A DNA stretch of 64,000 nt from an uncultured Devosia sp. GTDB taxonomy: Bacteria; Pseudomonadota; Alphaproteobacteria; Rhizobiales; Devosiaceae. The stretch's first letter is position 1; each line of letters begins with the position of its first letter. Shown here one piece after another: positions 48,042 through 57,842 of the stretch. The position numbers were made by a program, and so were the translations under genes. The notes beneath the pieces are model-generated. The model did no database searches, had not been told where the DNA came from, and worked only from the letters and a program-made list of their open reading frames with translations. The DNA is taken from NCBI RefSeq assembly GCF_963517015.1, contig NZ_CAUQDV010000001.1, forward strand, positions 1,680,001 through 1,744,000. The letters are read 5' to 3'.

Positions 48042-49736
48042 ATGACCATCAACCTCACCATCCCGGATATCCAGGAACTCAAGCCGCGCATCACCGTCTT
48101 CGGTACGGGCGGCGCTGGCGGCAATGCCGTCAACAACATGATCGAGTCCGGCCTGGACGGTGTCGATTTCGTCGTGGCCAATACCGACGCTCAGGCCCTG
48201 GCTCTCAGCAAGGCCCAGCGCATCATCCAACTCGGCGTCGGCGTGACCGAGGGTCTGGGTGCTGGTTCGCATCCGGAAGTTGGTCGTGCGGCGGCTGAAG
48301 AAAGCTGGGACGAGATCAATGATCACCTCTCCGGCTCCCACATGGTGTTCATCACTGCCGGCATGGGCGGTGGCACGGGTACCGGCGCGGCGCCGGTCAT
48401 TGCCCGCGCAGCACGCGAGCAGGGCATTCTGACGGTTGGCGTCGTCACCAAGCCGTTCAACTTCGAAGGCAATCGCCGTGCGCGTCTGGCCGAAGACGGC
48501 ATCGACGAGCTGCATCGCCATGTCGATACGCTGATCGTCATTCCGAACCAGAACCTGTTCCGCGTGGCCAATGAAAAGACCACCTTCGCCGATGCCTTTG
48601 GCATGGCCGATCAGGTGCTGTTCTCCGGCGTTGCCTGCATCACCGACCTGATGGTCAAGGAAGGCCTGATCAACCTCGACTTCGCCGACGTGCGCGCTGT
48701 GATGCGCGGCATGGGCAAGGCGATGATGGGTACGGGCGAAGCTTCGGGTGAAGATCGTGCCCGCCACGCCGCCGAAGCTGCCATTGCCAATCCGCTGCTC
48801 GACGATGTGTCGATGCACGGGGCACGAGGCCTCCTGATCTCCATCACCGGTGGTCCGGACCTGACGCTTTATGAAGTCGATGAAGCCGCTTCGCGCATCC
48901 GCGAAGAAGTCGATCCCGATTGCAATATCATCCTTGGCGCGACCTACGATCCGAGCCTCACCGGCACGCTGCGTGTTTCGGTCGTGGCCACCGGTACCGA
49001 TGCGACCATGGTGCAGGCTTTAGAGCCGGCCAAGCCGCATGCTTCGCGCACGCCGCTTGAAGTTCGCCGCCATGTGCCGGTCGAGCCGGCCCGTGTTCAG
49101 GCAGAACGCGCTGCTCTGATTGCTCAGCAGGCTCCTGTCACTCCGGCGCCCGTTCAGCAGGCGATCGAGCATGACGTCGAGACCGCCATGGCGCAGGCCT
49201 TCAACTTCGAAACGCCCGCTCCGTCCTACCAGCAGCATCAGCATGAAGACGATGGCGTCTTCGTCGAACCCTATATCCCGGAAGCCGAAAGCATCCAGGA
49301 GGCCGACGAGCCTGTCGCCGTGGATGATTCGCCGATCCCCAGCGTCTATGTGCCGTCGCACGCCGCTCGCCCCGAGGGTCAGCGTCGCATGCCGCGCACC
49401 GAGGAACTGCCGGTTGTTGCTCGCCGGACACAGGAAGTGCAGGATCGTCAGGAAGCGGAGCCGCGCAATGCACGGGCCCTGTTCAAGAAACTGGCCTCCA
49501 ATGTCGGCCTGAACCTGGGTCACCAGGCGCCGGCTCCTAAGGATGAACCGAGCTATTCGCCGGCCGACGACAATGCTGCCCGCAGCGCCATTGAGGCAGG
49601 CGGCGCAAGGACTTCCCGGGTTGCTCCGCAGCTCGATGGTGCCCGTGGCAACGCCGACCAGCATGGTCGCCAGCCCGCTCCGGCACCGCAGAAGGAGAGC
49701 CTCGAGATCCCGGCCTTCCTGCGTAAACACGGTTAA
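48042..49736 (+). CDS. ftsZ: Cell division GTPase FtsZ
   Basis: A 564-aa tubulin homologue that forms the Z ring. The GTPase domain is complete: FGTGGAGGNAVNNMI, the tubulin signature GGGTGTGAAPVIA and NFCFADVRAVM-like LDFADVRAVMRGMG. From about residue 320 a long Pro/Ala/Glu-rich linker runs to the C-terminal peptide ESLEIPAFLRKHG that binds FtsA. The long linker is typical of Rhizobiales. I prefer the ATG at 48042, with AGG seven bases upstream, to the one at 48030. Confidence 0.96.
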   Translation: MTINLTIPDIQELKPRITVFGTGGAGGNAVNNMIESGLDGVDFVVANTDAQALALSKAQRIIQLGVGVTEGLGAGSHPEVGRAAAEESWDEINDHLSGSHMVFITAGMGGGTGTGAAPVIARAAREQGILTVGVVTKPFNFEGNRRARLAEDGIDELHRHVDTLIVIPNQNLFRVANEKTTFADAFGMADQVLFSGVACITDLMVKEGLINLDFADVRAVMRGMGKAMMGTGEASGEDRARHAAEAAIANPLLDDVSMHGARGLLISITGGPDLTLYEVDEAASRIREEVDPDCNIILGATYDPSLTGTLRVSVVATGTDATMVQALEPAKPHASRTPLEVRRHVPVEPARVQAERAALIAQQAPVTPAPVQQAIEHDVETAMAQAFNFETPAPSYQQHQHEDDGVFVEPYIPEAESIQEADEPVAVDDSPIPSVYVPSHAARPEGQRRMPRTEELPVVARRTQEVQDRQEAEPRNARALFKKLASNVGLNLGHQAPAPKDEPSYSPADDNAARSAIEAGGARTSRVAPQLDGARGNADQHGRQPAPAPQKESLEIPAFLRKHG

Positions 49737-49763
49737 CACATCTGGTGTAAACATCGACATGCG

Positions 49764-49797
49764 AACTCGGCGCGACTTTCGCGCCGAGTTTTTTTTA
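49764..49797 (+). terminator. Intrinsic terminator after ftsZ
   Basis: AACTCGGCGCGA-CTT-TCGCGCCGAGTT followed by seven or eight T residues. It should separate ftsZ from lpxC. Confidence 0.95.
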
Positions 49798-49844
49798 GCT
49801 AACAGATGCCCTGCGTCAGGCCCTGGGGTCGGAGTAATTCGAGT

Positions 49845-50801
49845 ATGAAGAAACTGTCCACGCGTCAGCGCACCTTGGCTGCCGCGATTAGCTTTGCCGG
49901 TTACGGCGTTCATAGCGGCCAATCGGTTACCATGACGCTCAGCCCCGGTGCGCCCGACAGTGGCCTTACGATCAACCGCATTCGTCCCGACGGCACGCCG
50001 TCCGATGCGGTTCCCGTGCATTTTTCGCGCGTCGCGCGCACCACCCTGTGCACCACGCTCGATCTGGGCGACAGCCTGTCTGTCGCCACCATCGAGCATG
50101 TGACATCGGCCCTGACCGGCATGGGCGTCGACAACGCGCTGATCACGCTCGACGGCTCCGAGTGCCCGATTCTGGATGGCAGTTCGCGCCCTTTTGCCGA
50201 AGCGATCCTGAACGTCGGGCTGGAAATCCAGCCGGCGCAGCGCAAGTTCCTCAAGGTGCTGCGCGCCGTGACCGTGCGCAACAATGACGCGTTTGCCGTA
50301 CTCGAGCCCTATAATGGCCGGTGCCTCGATCTCGAGATCGACTTCGACAGCAAGGTCATCGGCCGCCAGCGCATGATCTTCGACTGGACGCCGCGCCGCT
50401 ATTATGAAGACGTGTCGCGCGCCCGCACCTTCGGTTTCCAGCGCGACGCCAAGGCCCTGCGCCAGGCCGGCTATGCGCTTGGTTCCAGCCTCGACAATTC
50501 CATTACCCTGCATGACGACCGCGTGCTCAATCCGGGCGGGCTGCGCTACGAAGACGAATTCGTGCGCCACAAGCTGCTCGATGCGATTGGCGATCTCTCG
50601 CTCGGCGGTCTTCCGATCTGGGGCCGCTTCCGCTCCTACAAGGGCGGTCATGCGCTGAACGCCCATGTGCTGGGCGGTCTCTTTTCGAGCGAAGCCAACT
50701 ATGAGATAGTTAGCGCGGAGAACCTGCCGCTGGAGTTCGAGGCGTTCGAAGAACAGCCTGAAGGCCTGGCGGTAAATCACTATTTGCGGTCCGTGCGCTG
50801 A
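49845..50801 (+). CDS. lpxC: UDP-3-O-acyl-N-acetylglucosamine deacetylase LpxC
   Basis: A 318-aa zinc enzyme for the committed step of lipid A synthesis. Zinc ligands are His85 in ATIEHVTSAL and the histidine and aspartate in HKLLDAIGDL; the general base region is EFEAFEE-adjacent and FRSYKGGHALN carries the late histidine. The N-terminal GYGVHSG is normal. It lies beyond the ftsZ terminator, with GGAGTAATTC as ribosome site. It shows that the organism makes lipopolysaccharide. Confidence 0.95.
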   Translation: MKKLSTRQRTLAAAISFAGYGVHSGQSVTMTLSPGAPDSGLTINRIRPDGTPSDAVPVHFSRVARTTLCTTLDLGDSLSVATIEHVTSALTGMGVDNALITLDGSECPILDGSSRPFAEAILNVGLEIQPAQRKFLKVLRAVTVRNNDAFAVLEPYNGRCLDLEIDFDSKVIGRQRMIFDWTPRRYYEDVSRARTFGFQRDAKALRQAGYALGSSLDNSITLHDDRVLNPGGLRYEDEFVRHKLLDAIGDLSLGGLPIWGRFRSYKGGHALNAHVLGGLFSSEANYEIVSAENLPLEFEAFEEQPEGLAVNHYLRSVR

Positions 50802-50886
50802 CCTTTGTGGTTAACGCGCGCCACAGTTTTGATCCATTTGCTCACTACGCCGCCACAAGCGGTATCGTATAAGGACGGGGCAGTTC

Positions 50887-51723
50887 GTGACAGTTGACGC
50901 TATTGGTGGTTTCACCAGCCGGGCAGCCCGGTTCCTCGCGGTTGCAGCTTTTGCTGCGGTTCTGGCTGGTTGCAGCCTGTTCGGGCCGCCCAAGCTCAAG
51001 GAAGATCCGGTCATCCCGGCAGCGACCCTCTACCAGAAGGCGCTGGACGACATGGATCGCCAGTATTTCGCCACGGCCATCAAGTCGCTGGAACAGCTCG
51101 ATCGCCAGCATCCGCGCGACCCGATGGTCGAGAAGTCCAAGCTGATGCAGGTCTATGCCAACTATCGCAGCGGCAAGCTGCAAGAGGCAATCCTCGCGGC
51201 TGACCGCTTCATGGCGCTCTATCCCAACGGGAAAGACGCGGCCTATGTGCTCTATCTCAAGGGCAATGCCTATTTCGCCCAGATCAAGGACATCACTCGC
51301 GACCAGCAGCTTTCGGCTGATGCGATCGAGACCTATAATCTGGTGATCTCGACCTATCCGCAGTCTGAATATGCCGATGACGCGCGTGAAAAGCTGCTCG
51401 TCGCCTATGACCAGCTTGCGGGTAAGGAAATGTCGGTTGGCCGCTACTATCTCGGCCAGGGCCAGTATACCGCCGCCATCAACCGCTTCCGCGTGGTCGT
51501 GGAAACCTGGCAGACCTCGACTCACATCGAGGAAGCCCTGTTCCGCCTGACCGAAGCCTATCTGGCGCTCGGCCTGACCAATGAGGCCGCCACGGCAACT
51601 GCGGTGCTTGGCCACAACTATCCGTCGAGCAGCTGGTACAAAGAAGCCTATGCGCTTCTTGCCAAGCAAGGCCTGGCGCCTGCCGTGAACAGCGGCAGCT
51701 GGATGGCTGGCCTGCGGAACTAA
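50887..51723 (+). CDS. bamD: Outer membrane assembly lipoprotein BamD
   Basis: A 278-aa lipoprotein of the beta-barrel assembly complex. The signal peptide ends in a lipobox LAGC with Cys29 as the lipid-modified residue. Five TPR-like repeats follow (ALDDMDRQYFATAIKSLEQLDRQHP, SGKLQEAILAADRFMALYPNGKDAAYVLYLKGNAYF, and later copies). The GTG at 50887 is used, with a moderate GGACGGGG site. It follows lpxC as in many alphaproteobacteria. Confidence 0.93.
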   Translation: MTVDAIGGFTSRAARFLAVAAFAAVLAGCSLFGPPKLKEDPVIPAATLYQKALDDMDRQYFATAIKSLEQLDRQHPRDPMVEKSKLMQVYANYRSGKLQEAILAADRFMALYPNGKDAAYVLYLKGNAYFAQIKDITRDQQLSADAIETYNLVISTYPQSEYADDAREKLLVAYDQLAGKEMSVGRYYLGQGQYTAAINRFRVVVETWQTSTHIEEALFRLTEAYLALGLTNEAATATAVLGHNYPSSSWYKEAYALLAKQGLAPAVNSGSWMAGLRN

Positions 51724-51753
51724 GGTTTCAAACTAATCTGTTGCTAGTTTGTT

Positions 51754-51781
51754 CCGGGGCGCTACAATGCGCCCCGGTTTT
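51754..51781 (+). terminator. Intrinsic terminator after bamD
   Basis: CCGGGGCGC-TACAAT-GCGCCCCGG followed by TTTTGTTTG. Confidence 0.88.
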
Positions 51782-51885
51782 GTTTGTGGCGATCAAACCT
51801 GTTGTCTCCCGTCATTCCTGCCTTCGCGGGAGTGGTTTGAGAGTGATAGGCTGGGGCCAGGCATCAGTCCGGGAAGTAGACGCGC

Positions 51886-53556
51886 ATGCTGAACGCGCTT
51901 TCGGTTCGCAATATCGTCCTCATCGATCAGCTCGATCTGGCGCTCGATGGCGGCATGACCGTGCTCACCGGCGAGACCGGTGCTGGCAAGTCGATCCTGC
52001 TTGATTCCCTCACGCTGGCCCTCGGGGGCAGGGGCGATGCCTCGCTGGTGCGGAGCGGGCAGGAGAGCGGGCAGGTGGTTGCCGTGCTGCAACTGCCGGC
52101 GGACCATCCGGCGCGCACCGCGCTGCGCGACAATGCCATTCCGGATGACGAGGACGTCATTCTGCGTCGTGTGCAGTTTGCCGATGGCCGCACCCGCGCC
52201 TTTATCAACGACCAGCCGGTTTCGGCGGCTCTGCTGCAGAAGGTGGGCGGGCAGATCGTCGAAATCCACGGCCAGCATGACGATCGTGCGCTGGTCGATG
52301 TCGCCACCCATCGCGCAGCGCTCGATGCCTTTGGCGAACTGGAAAAGCAGGTCGAAAAGGTTCGTGACGCCTGGCAGGAACTCTCCGACGCTCAGGATGC
52401 CGTCGCGTCCCAGAAGGCCTTGGTCGCCGAAGCGCTGGCCGCCGAGGACTATGCCCGCCACACTGTCGAGGAGCTGAGCAAGCTCAAGCCCGTGGTTGGC
52501 GAGGAAGACGAGCTGGCCGAGCGTCGCCAGCATCTGCAGCAGGCCGAGCGATCCGCCAGCGATGTGGTCGAGATCGACGACATGCTCAATGGCTCCTCCG
52601 CGCCGTCGCCGGCGCTGGCCAGCCTGATGCGGCGGCTGATGCGCAAGATCGACGGCGGGCAGACCGTGTTCCAGCCACTGGTCGATACGATCGATGCGTC
52701 GCTGGTTGCGCTGGATCGCACCGGCGATGCACTCGAAGAGCTGAAGCGCGAACTCGACTATGACCCGGCCGAGCTCGAAGCGGTGGAGGAACGTCTGTTT
52801 GCCCTGCGCGGTGCCGCGCGCAAGCATCAGACCTCCTGCGATGGCCTCGCCGACGTGCTGGCGAAATATAGCGCCGATCTCGAAACCCTGCAGGGTGGCG
52901 AGACCAGGCTCGTGGCGCTGGAGCAGGCACAAGCCAAGGCGCTGGAGATCTACAAGAAGTCGTCAAGCCTGCTGAGCACCGGGCGGACCAAGTCGGCCGC
53001 GGCGTTGAGCAAGGCCGTTGGCGCCGAATTGCCGGACCTGAAGCTGGGCTCAGCCAAGTTCATCGTCGATCACCAGGTCGATGAAAACCGCATTGCCGCA
53101 TCGGGTTACGATCAGATCCAGTTCCATGTGCAGACCAATCCGGGCACGGCGGCAGGGCCCCTGCTCAAGGTCGCAAGTGGCGGTGAGCTCAGCAGATTCC
53201 TGTTGGCGCTCAAGGTTGTGCTGGCCGATCGCGGCTCGGCACCCGTGCTGATCTTCGACGAAATCGACACCGGCGTCGGTGGTGCCGTGGCCGATGCCAT
53301 CGGCCGCCGTCTCGCCCGCCTCGCCGGCAAGGTGCAGGTCCTTGCCGTCACCCACGCCCCCCAGGTTGCTGCCCGTGCCCAGCGTCATCTGCTGATCGAA
53401 AAGCAGGCCGTGAAGGAAGGCGCTTTCATGCGGACCCATGTGAAGCCGCTCGATGTCCCGGCGCGTCAGGAAGAAGTCGCCCGCATGCTTGCCGGCGCCA
53501 AGGTCACCGACGAAGCCCGCGCCGCGGCGAGCAAGCTGCTGAGCGAAGTGGGGTAG
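51886..53556 (+). CDS. recN: DNA repair ATPase RecN
   Basis: A 556-aa SMC-like protein that acts early in double-strand break repair. The Walker A motif GETGAGKS is at residues 29-36, the arms form coiled coils (about 150-370), and the C-terminal head has the signature VASGGELSRFLLALK and Walker B VLIFDEIDTGVGG. Length matches the family. It follows bamD, a conserved neighbour in rhizobia, but a terminator separates them. Confidence 0.95.
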   Translation: MLNALSVRNIVLIDQLDLALDGGMTVLTGETGAGKSILLDSLTLALGGRGDASLVRSGQESGQVVAVLQLPADHPARTALRDNAIPDDEDVILRRVQFADGRTRAFINDQPVSAALLQKVGGQIVEIHGQHDDRALVDVATHRAALDAFGELEKQVEKVRDAWQELSDAQDAVASQKALVAEALAAEDYARHTVEELSKLKPVVGEEDELAERRQHLQQAERSASDVVEIDDMLNGSSAPSPALASLMRRLMRKIDGGQTVFQPLVDTIDASLVALDRTGDALEELKRELDYDPAELEAVEERLFALRGAARKHQTSCDGLADVLAKYSADLETLQGGETRLVALEQAQAKALEIYKKSSSLLSTGRTKSAAALSKAVGAELPDLKLGSAKFIVDHQVDENRIAASGYDQIQFHVQTNPGTAAGPLLKVASGGELSRFLLALKVVLADRGSAPVLIFDEIDTGVGGAVADAIGRRLARLAGKVQVLAVTHAPQVAARAQRHLLIEKQAVKEGAFMRTHVKPLDVPARQEEVARMLAGAKVTDEARAAASKLLSEVG

Positions 53557-53562
53557 GGAAGA

Positions 53563-53682
53563 GTACCCCCACCTAACCTCCCCCTGAAAAGGGGGAGGGA
53601 TACGCCCGCGGGTTTGGTTTGATCGTGCCTGAAACTCGATCAGTCCCTCCCCCTATCAGGGGGAGGATAGGAGGGGGTATCC
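53563..53682. repeat. Dispersed palindromic intergenic element, family 2 copy 1
   Basis: A 120-bp element with long nearly perfect inverted ends: GTACCCCCACCTAACC at the left and GGATAGGAGGGGGTAT at the right, each containing its own small hairpin of CCCCCT/AGGGGG. The same element lies at 58365-58484. It fills the gap between recN and ligA. Confidence 0.8.
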
Positions 53683-53723
53683 TCTTCGCAACAAACAATA
53701 TTGGCCATTGTCCGAGTAACGTC

Positions 53724-55934
53724 ATGACCGACCTGTCCCAAAAGCCTGTCCCCGATCTCACTCCCGAGGAGGCCGAGGCTGAGCTGGCGCGGCTGGCCGA
53801 AGTGATCGCGCAAGCCAATATCGACTATCACCAGAAGGACGCGCCGGCGTTGACCGACGCGGATTTCGACGCGCTGCGGCAGCGGAACGATGCAATCGAG
53901 CTGGCCTTTCCCGATCTCGTTCGCACCGATAGCCCCGGCCTTTCGGTCGGCGCGCCACCGGCCGAGGGCTTTGCCAAGATCCGCCATGCCGTGCCGATGC
54001 TATCGCTGGCAAAGGCCTATACCGACGAGGATGTGGTCGATTTCATCGAGCGCGGCCGGCGCTTCTTCAAGCAGGACGAAGGGCTGGAGATCGCCTTCAC
54101 CGCCGAGCCCAAGATCGACGGGCTGTCGGCCTCGCTGCTCTACGAGAATGGCGTCTTCGTGCGCGGCGCGACGCGCGGCGATGGCGCGGTGGGCGAGGAT
54201 ATTACGGCCAACCTGCGGACCATCAAGGATATTCCCGAAAAGCTTAAAGGCTCGGGCTGGCCACAGAGCATCGAAATTCGCGGCGAGGTCTATATGACCT
54301 ATGCCGAGTTCCAGGCGCTGAAAGAACGCTCGGCAGCGGTTGGCGGGCAGGACTATGTCAATCCGCGCAACACGGCGGCCGGTTCATTGCGCCAGAAGGA
54401 CGCTTCGGTCACGGCCAGCCGAAACCTCAAATTTTTCGCCTATGCCTGGGGCGCCACCTCGGAAGACCCGGCGCCGACGCAATATGAGGCGGTGCAGAAG
54501 TTCAAGGACTGGGGCTTTGCCATCAGTCCCCTGATGGAGCGCGCCAGGTCGGTCGAGGAGCTGATCGCGCAGTATCACAAGATCGAAGAGCTGCGAAGCT
54601 CGCTCGGCTATGACATCGACGGCGTGGTCTACAAGGTCGACCAGCTCGAATTGCAGCGCCGCTGGGGCTTCGTCACGGGCGAGCCGCGATGGGCCGTCGC
54701 CCACAAGTTCCCCGCCGAGCGGGCGATGACCGTGGTGCGCGACATTGAAATCCAGGTCGGCCGGACCGGCACGCTGGCGCCGGTCGCCCGGCTCGATCCG
54801 GTCAGCGTCGGCGGCGTGACCGTGGTCAATGTTACGCTGCACAACGAGGACTATATCGCCGGCAAGGACAGCACCGGCGAGCCGATCCGCGAGGGCAAGG
54901 ATATCCGCATCGGCGACACGGTGGTGATCCAGCGCGCCGGCGACGTCATTCCGCAGATCGTCGACGTGGTGCTGGACAAGCGCCCGGCCGATGCCAAGCC
55001 CTATGAAATGCCGCATGAGTGCCCGGTGTGCGGGTCGCCCGCGACGCGGGAGATCAACGAGAAGACCGGCAAGGAAGATTCGCGCCGCCGCTGCACCGGC
55101 GAGATGATCTGCCCGGCGCAAGCTGTGGAAGGCCTGCGGCATTTCGTGTCGCGCGGTGCGCTCGATATCGAGGGGCTTGGCGCGGAGAACATCGACACTT
55201 TCTTTAATGCCGGGCTGATCAAGACGGCGGCCGACATCTTCACGCTCAAGGATCGCCGGCCCGAGGTGCAAAAGGCGCTGGCTGAACGCCGCGAGGAGCA
55301 GGCCAAGGCTCGTGAGGCGGCGTCCGGCAAGGCGCGCAAGAATGTGCGCAGCGTCGAGGATCGCAATTACGAAGGTCTCGACAAGCTGTTTGCTGCGATT
55401 GATGCCCGTCGCGAGCCCGAACTCGACCGTTTCATTTTCGCTCTGGGCATTCGCCACATCGGCGAGACGACCGGCGCGGTGCTGGCGCGCACGTTCGGCT
55501 CGATGGAAAAGCTGGAAGAGGCCGGCAAGGAACTGGCTGCGGCCGAAGATCCGATGGCGGTGTTTCCCTCGGTCGACGGTATCGGCGCGACGGTGGTCGA
55601 AGCGCTGGTCGATTTCTTCCGCAATGAGCGCAATGTCGAAGCGCTGGATCGTCTTTTGATCCAGGTGCGCCCCAAGCCCTATGTGCTTGAAATTTCGGCG
55701 GACAGCGTGGTTGCAGGAAAGACCGTGGTGTTTACCGGCACGCTCGAAAAAATGTCACGATCCGAAGCCAAAGCTATGGCCGAGCGGCTGGGCGCCAAGG
55801 TGGCGGGATCGGTTTCGGCCAAGACCGACATTTTGATCGCGGGGCCGGGCGCTGGGTCCAAGCTCAAGTCTGCCGAGGCGCTGGGCGTCGAGGTCATTAC
55901 GGAAGACGAGTGGTTTACCCGCGTCGGCAAATAG
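53724..55934 (+). CDS. ligA: NAD-dependent DNA ligase LigA
   Basis: A 736-aa ligase that seals nicks using NAD. Domains in order: Ia with YHQKDAPALTDADFDAL, adenylation with the lysine in EPKIDGLSA (about residue 130), OB fold, a four-cysteine zinc finger (CPVCGSP and RRRCTGEMICPAQ), helix-hairpin-helix repeats and a C-terminal BRCT domain (VVFTGTLEKMSRSEAK). After the zinc finger there is a lysine- and arginine-rich insertion (residues about 515-545). ATG at 53724 is chosen because earlier codons lie in a repeat element. Confidence 0.95.
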   Translation: MTDLSQKPVPDLTPEEAEAELARLAEVIAQANIDYHQKDAPALTDADFDALRQRNDAIELAFPDLVRTDSPGLSVGAPPAEGFAKIRHAVPMLSLAKAYTDEDVVDFIERGRRFFKQDEGLEIAFTAEPKIDGLSASLLYENGVFVRGATRGDGAVGEDITANLRTIKDIPEKLKGSGWPQSIEIRGEVYMTYAEFQALKERSAAVGGQDYVNPRNTAAGSLRQKDASVTASRNLKFFAYAWGATSEDPAPTQYEAVQKFKDWGFAISPLMERARSVEELIAQYHKIEELRSSLGYDIDGVVYKVDQLELQRRWGFVTGEPRWAVAHKFPAERAMTVVRDIEIQVGRTGTLAPVARLDPVSVGGVTVVNVTLHNEDYIAGKDSTGEPIREGKDIRIGDTVVIQRAGDVIPQIVDVVLDKRPADAKPYEMPHECPVCGSPATREINEKTGKEDSRRRCTGEMICPAQAVEGLRHFVSRGALDIEGLGAENIDTFFNAGLIKTAADIFTLKDRRPEVQKALAERREEQAKAREAASGKARKNVRSVEDRNYEGLDKLFAAIDARREPELDRFIFALGIRHIGETTGAVLARTFGSMEKLEEAGKELAAAEDPMAVFPSVDGIGATVVEALVDFFRNERNVEALDRLLIQVRPKPYVLEISADSVVAGKTVVFTGTLEKMSRSEAKAMAERLGAKVAGSVSAKTDILIAGPGAGSKLKSAEALGVEVITEDEWFTRVGK

Positions 55935-55964
55935 GACGCGACAGATATTTTGAGGAGTTTCAGC

Positions 55965-57254
55965 ATGCGCCGATGGATGATTGCAACGGGGCTGCTGACA
56001 GCTCTTGTCGTGCCCGCTTCAGCTGGAGAGATCGGCGATCAACTGGCGCAGCGGCTCTATGACGGCACGCTGGGCGAGATTGCGGAGGAGGCTCACGATC
56101 TCTGCTATCAGTTCGACACCGAAGCCTGCTTTGCGCGCGGGCTGCATGAGCTGATCACCAGCTACGAGGGCCTGTCGCAGGCCATGTACCGCCATGGCGC
56201 GACCGATCCATCGATGCCGGTCATGGGCATGCTGCTGGGCATGGGCGGGTTTGAGGATGAAGCCACGCCTGCCAATCCGGACCCGGAGCCGCTGACCTAC
56301 GAAGCCTTGCGTGACATTCTCGACGCCTTTTCGCGCGGAATGAGTGGCGCCAGCATCTATTTCCAGATGGCCGACATGGAGGGCGACTTCGTCATCCCGA
56401 TCGACCCCTTCAAGGTGCGGATCGACCTCGATGGCAATGGCACGGTGGGAGAAGCCGAGACGCTGGCTTTCCTGCTGACCAGCCTGCGCAATCGTGACGA
56501 GGCCATTTTCTTCGAGCAGCCGGCGTCGAGCGGCAAGGTCAAAACCAAGCCGGACGCCGCCGAACCAGACACGACCATTGGTTTTGACAATGCCGACGCC
56601 GTCTGGCTGGCCGGTTATTCCACCATTGCCGCCGTGCCGGTGGAGCTGATCCTGGCGCATGATTTTTCAGGTTTTTTCGATGCCTATCTGCATCTGGTCT
56701 TCCCCGGTGCCGACCTGCCGATGCAGGGCTACAACCCGCTTGGCGATGCTTTTCTGGGCGAGGGGAGTGACGCCTTCTTCGCCGATCTGATCGCGGGCAT
56801 TCATACCACGAATTTCCCGGTCGAGGATCCCGAGCGTCTCGCGGGCGTGCTGGAAAAGCTCAAGCAGATCACTGCCCTGTCGCGCCGCAACTGGGAGTTG
56901 ATCCTGGCCGAGACGGACGATGATCGCGAGCTGGTGCCATCGCCCAGCCAGACCTCGATGATACCGGGCATGGCCGTGACGCAGGAGCTGGTCGATGCCT
57001 GGCTGGCAACGCTGGACACGGTCGATCTGGTGCTCGAGGGCGAATTGCTGGTGCCGCATTGGCGCTTCGAGCAGGGTTTCGATCTCAAAGCCTATTTCAC
57101 CACGGCCACGCGCACCGATCTCGTTCTGCTGATCTCCGGCTCGGCGGCGCTGCCCTACCTGGCGGATGGTCCGATCGCCGATGCAGCGAGCTTTGCGGAC
57201 GCCAACGAGGCGTTGGGCGCTGACTGGCTCAACTATGCCTTCTGGTTCAACTGA
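55965..57254 (+). CDS. Hypothetical secreted protein with one EF-hand-like loop
   Basis: A 429-aa protein with a signal peptide (MRRWMIATGLLTALVVPASAG). The mature protein is acidic and helical with no family I can name. One segment, DLDGNGTVGEAE (about residues 151-162), fits an EF-hand calcium loop (D.D.NG.....E). Strong ribosome site GAGGAG. It is followed by a small DUF3828-like secreted protein whose ribosome site begins at its stop, so they are likely one operon. Confidence 0.75.
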   Translation: MRRWMIATGLLTALVVPASAGEIGDQLAQRLYDGTLGEIAEEAHDLCYQFDTEACFARGLHELITSYEGLSQAMYRHGATDPSMPVMGMLLGMGGFEDEATPANPDPEPLTYEALRDILDAFSRGMSGASIYFQMADMEGDFVIPIDPFKVRIDLDGNGTVGEAETLAFLLTSLRNRDEAIFFEQPASSGKVKTKPDAAEPDTTIGFDNADAVWLAGYSTIAAVPVELILAHDFSGFFDAYLHLVFPGADLPMQGYNPLGDAFLGEGSDAFFADLIAGIHTTNFPVEDPERLAGVLEKLKQITALSRRNWELILAETDDDRELVPSPSQTSMIPGMAVTQELVDAWLATLDTVDLVLEGELLVPHWRFEQGFDLKAYFTTATRTDLVLLISGSAALPYLADGPIADAASFADANEALGADWLNYAFWFN

Positions 57255-57274
57255 TGCATTTTCCGGAGCTTTCC

Positions 57275-57733
57275 ATGCGTCTTGCTGCCCTGACTGCCGG
57301 CCTGTTCGTCGCCCTTGCGGGCGCGAGCTTTGCCCAATATGCCGAGCCTGCCGACCTGCTCGAAGCCTTTTACGAGCCCTATTTCACCGGCGAATTCCCG
57401 GACGACGAAAGTCAGTTTCGCTCGGAAGGTCTGCAGGCGCTTTATGACGCCGATGCCGAGAATACGCCCGAGGGCGAATTGGGGGCGCTGAGCTTTGACC
57501 CCTATATCGTCGGGCAGGACTACGACATCACCGACCTTACGATCGGCGAGCCCGTGCCCGAGGACGGTGCCATGCTGGTGGAGGTCACCTTCAAGAATTT
57601 CGACGAGCCGGTTAGCCTGACCTATGAGCTGGTCGAAGAGGACGGCTGGAAGATCAACGACGTGGTCTCGACCAATCCCGACAATGCCTACCGCCTGAGC
57701 GAGATTTTCGGCGACGCGTCAGCTGCCGAATAG
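57275..57733 (+). CDS. DUF3828-like secreted protein, paralogue 1
   Basis: A 152-aa exported protein: signal peptide MRLAALTAGLFVALAGASFAQ, then a single small domain (LLEAFYEPYFTGEFPDDESQFRSEGLQALYDAD, FDPYIVGQDYDITDLTIGEPVPEDGAMLVEVTFKNFDEP, LVEEDGWKINDVVS). The pattern resembles DUF3828, a cystatin-like/NTF2-like fold of unknown function. The next gene has the same layout. Start at 57275 follows GGAGC; an ATG at 57254 overlaps the previous stop. Confidence 0.78.
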   Translation: MRLAALTAGLFVALAGASFAQYAEPADLLEAFYEPYFTGEFPDDESQFRSEGLQALYDADAENTPEGELGALSFDPYIVGQDYDITDLTIGEPVPEDGAMLVEVTFKNFDEPVSLTYELVEEDGWKINDVVSTNPDNAYRLSEIFGDASAAE

Positions 57734-57842
57734 GCCAAGCTTACCGCGAATTTAGCTGGCAGCCGCAAATCCGCCACGGCCCGATCACGATCGCGCCGTG
57801 GCTTTTCTCTAGCCATGCGCCAACACGAATTTCGAGGGCGCG

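Noticed and set aside
49020..50780. A 586-codon minus-strand frame
   Set aside because: It is antisense to ftsZ and lpxC and contains no recognisable domain.
51800..51850. Inverted repeat CTCCCG...CGGGAG between bamD and recN as a further element copy
   Set aside because: Only a short imperfect hairpin is present, without the ends of the repeat families defined elsewhere in the window.
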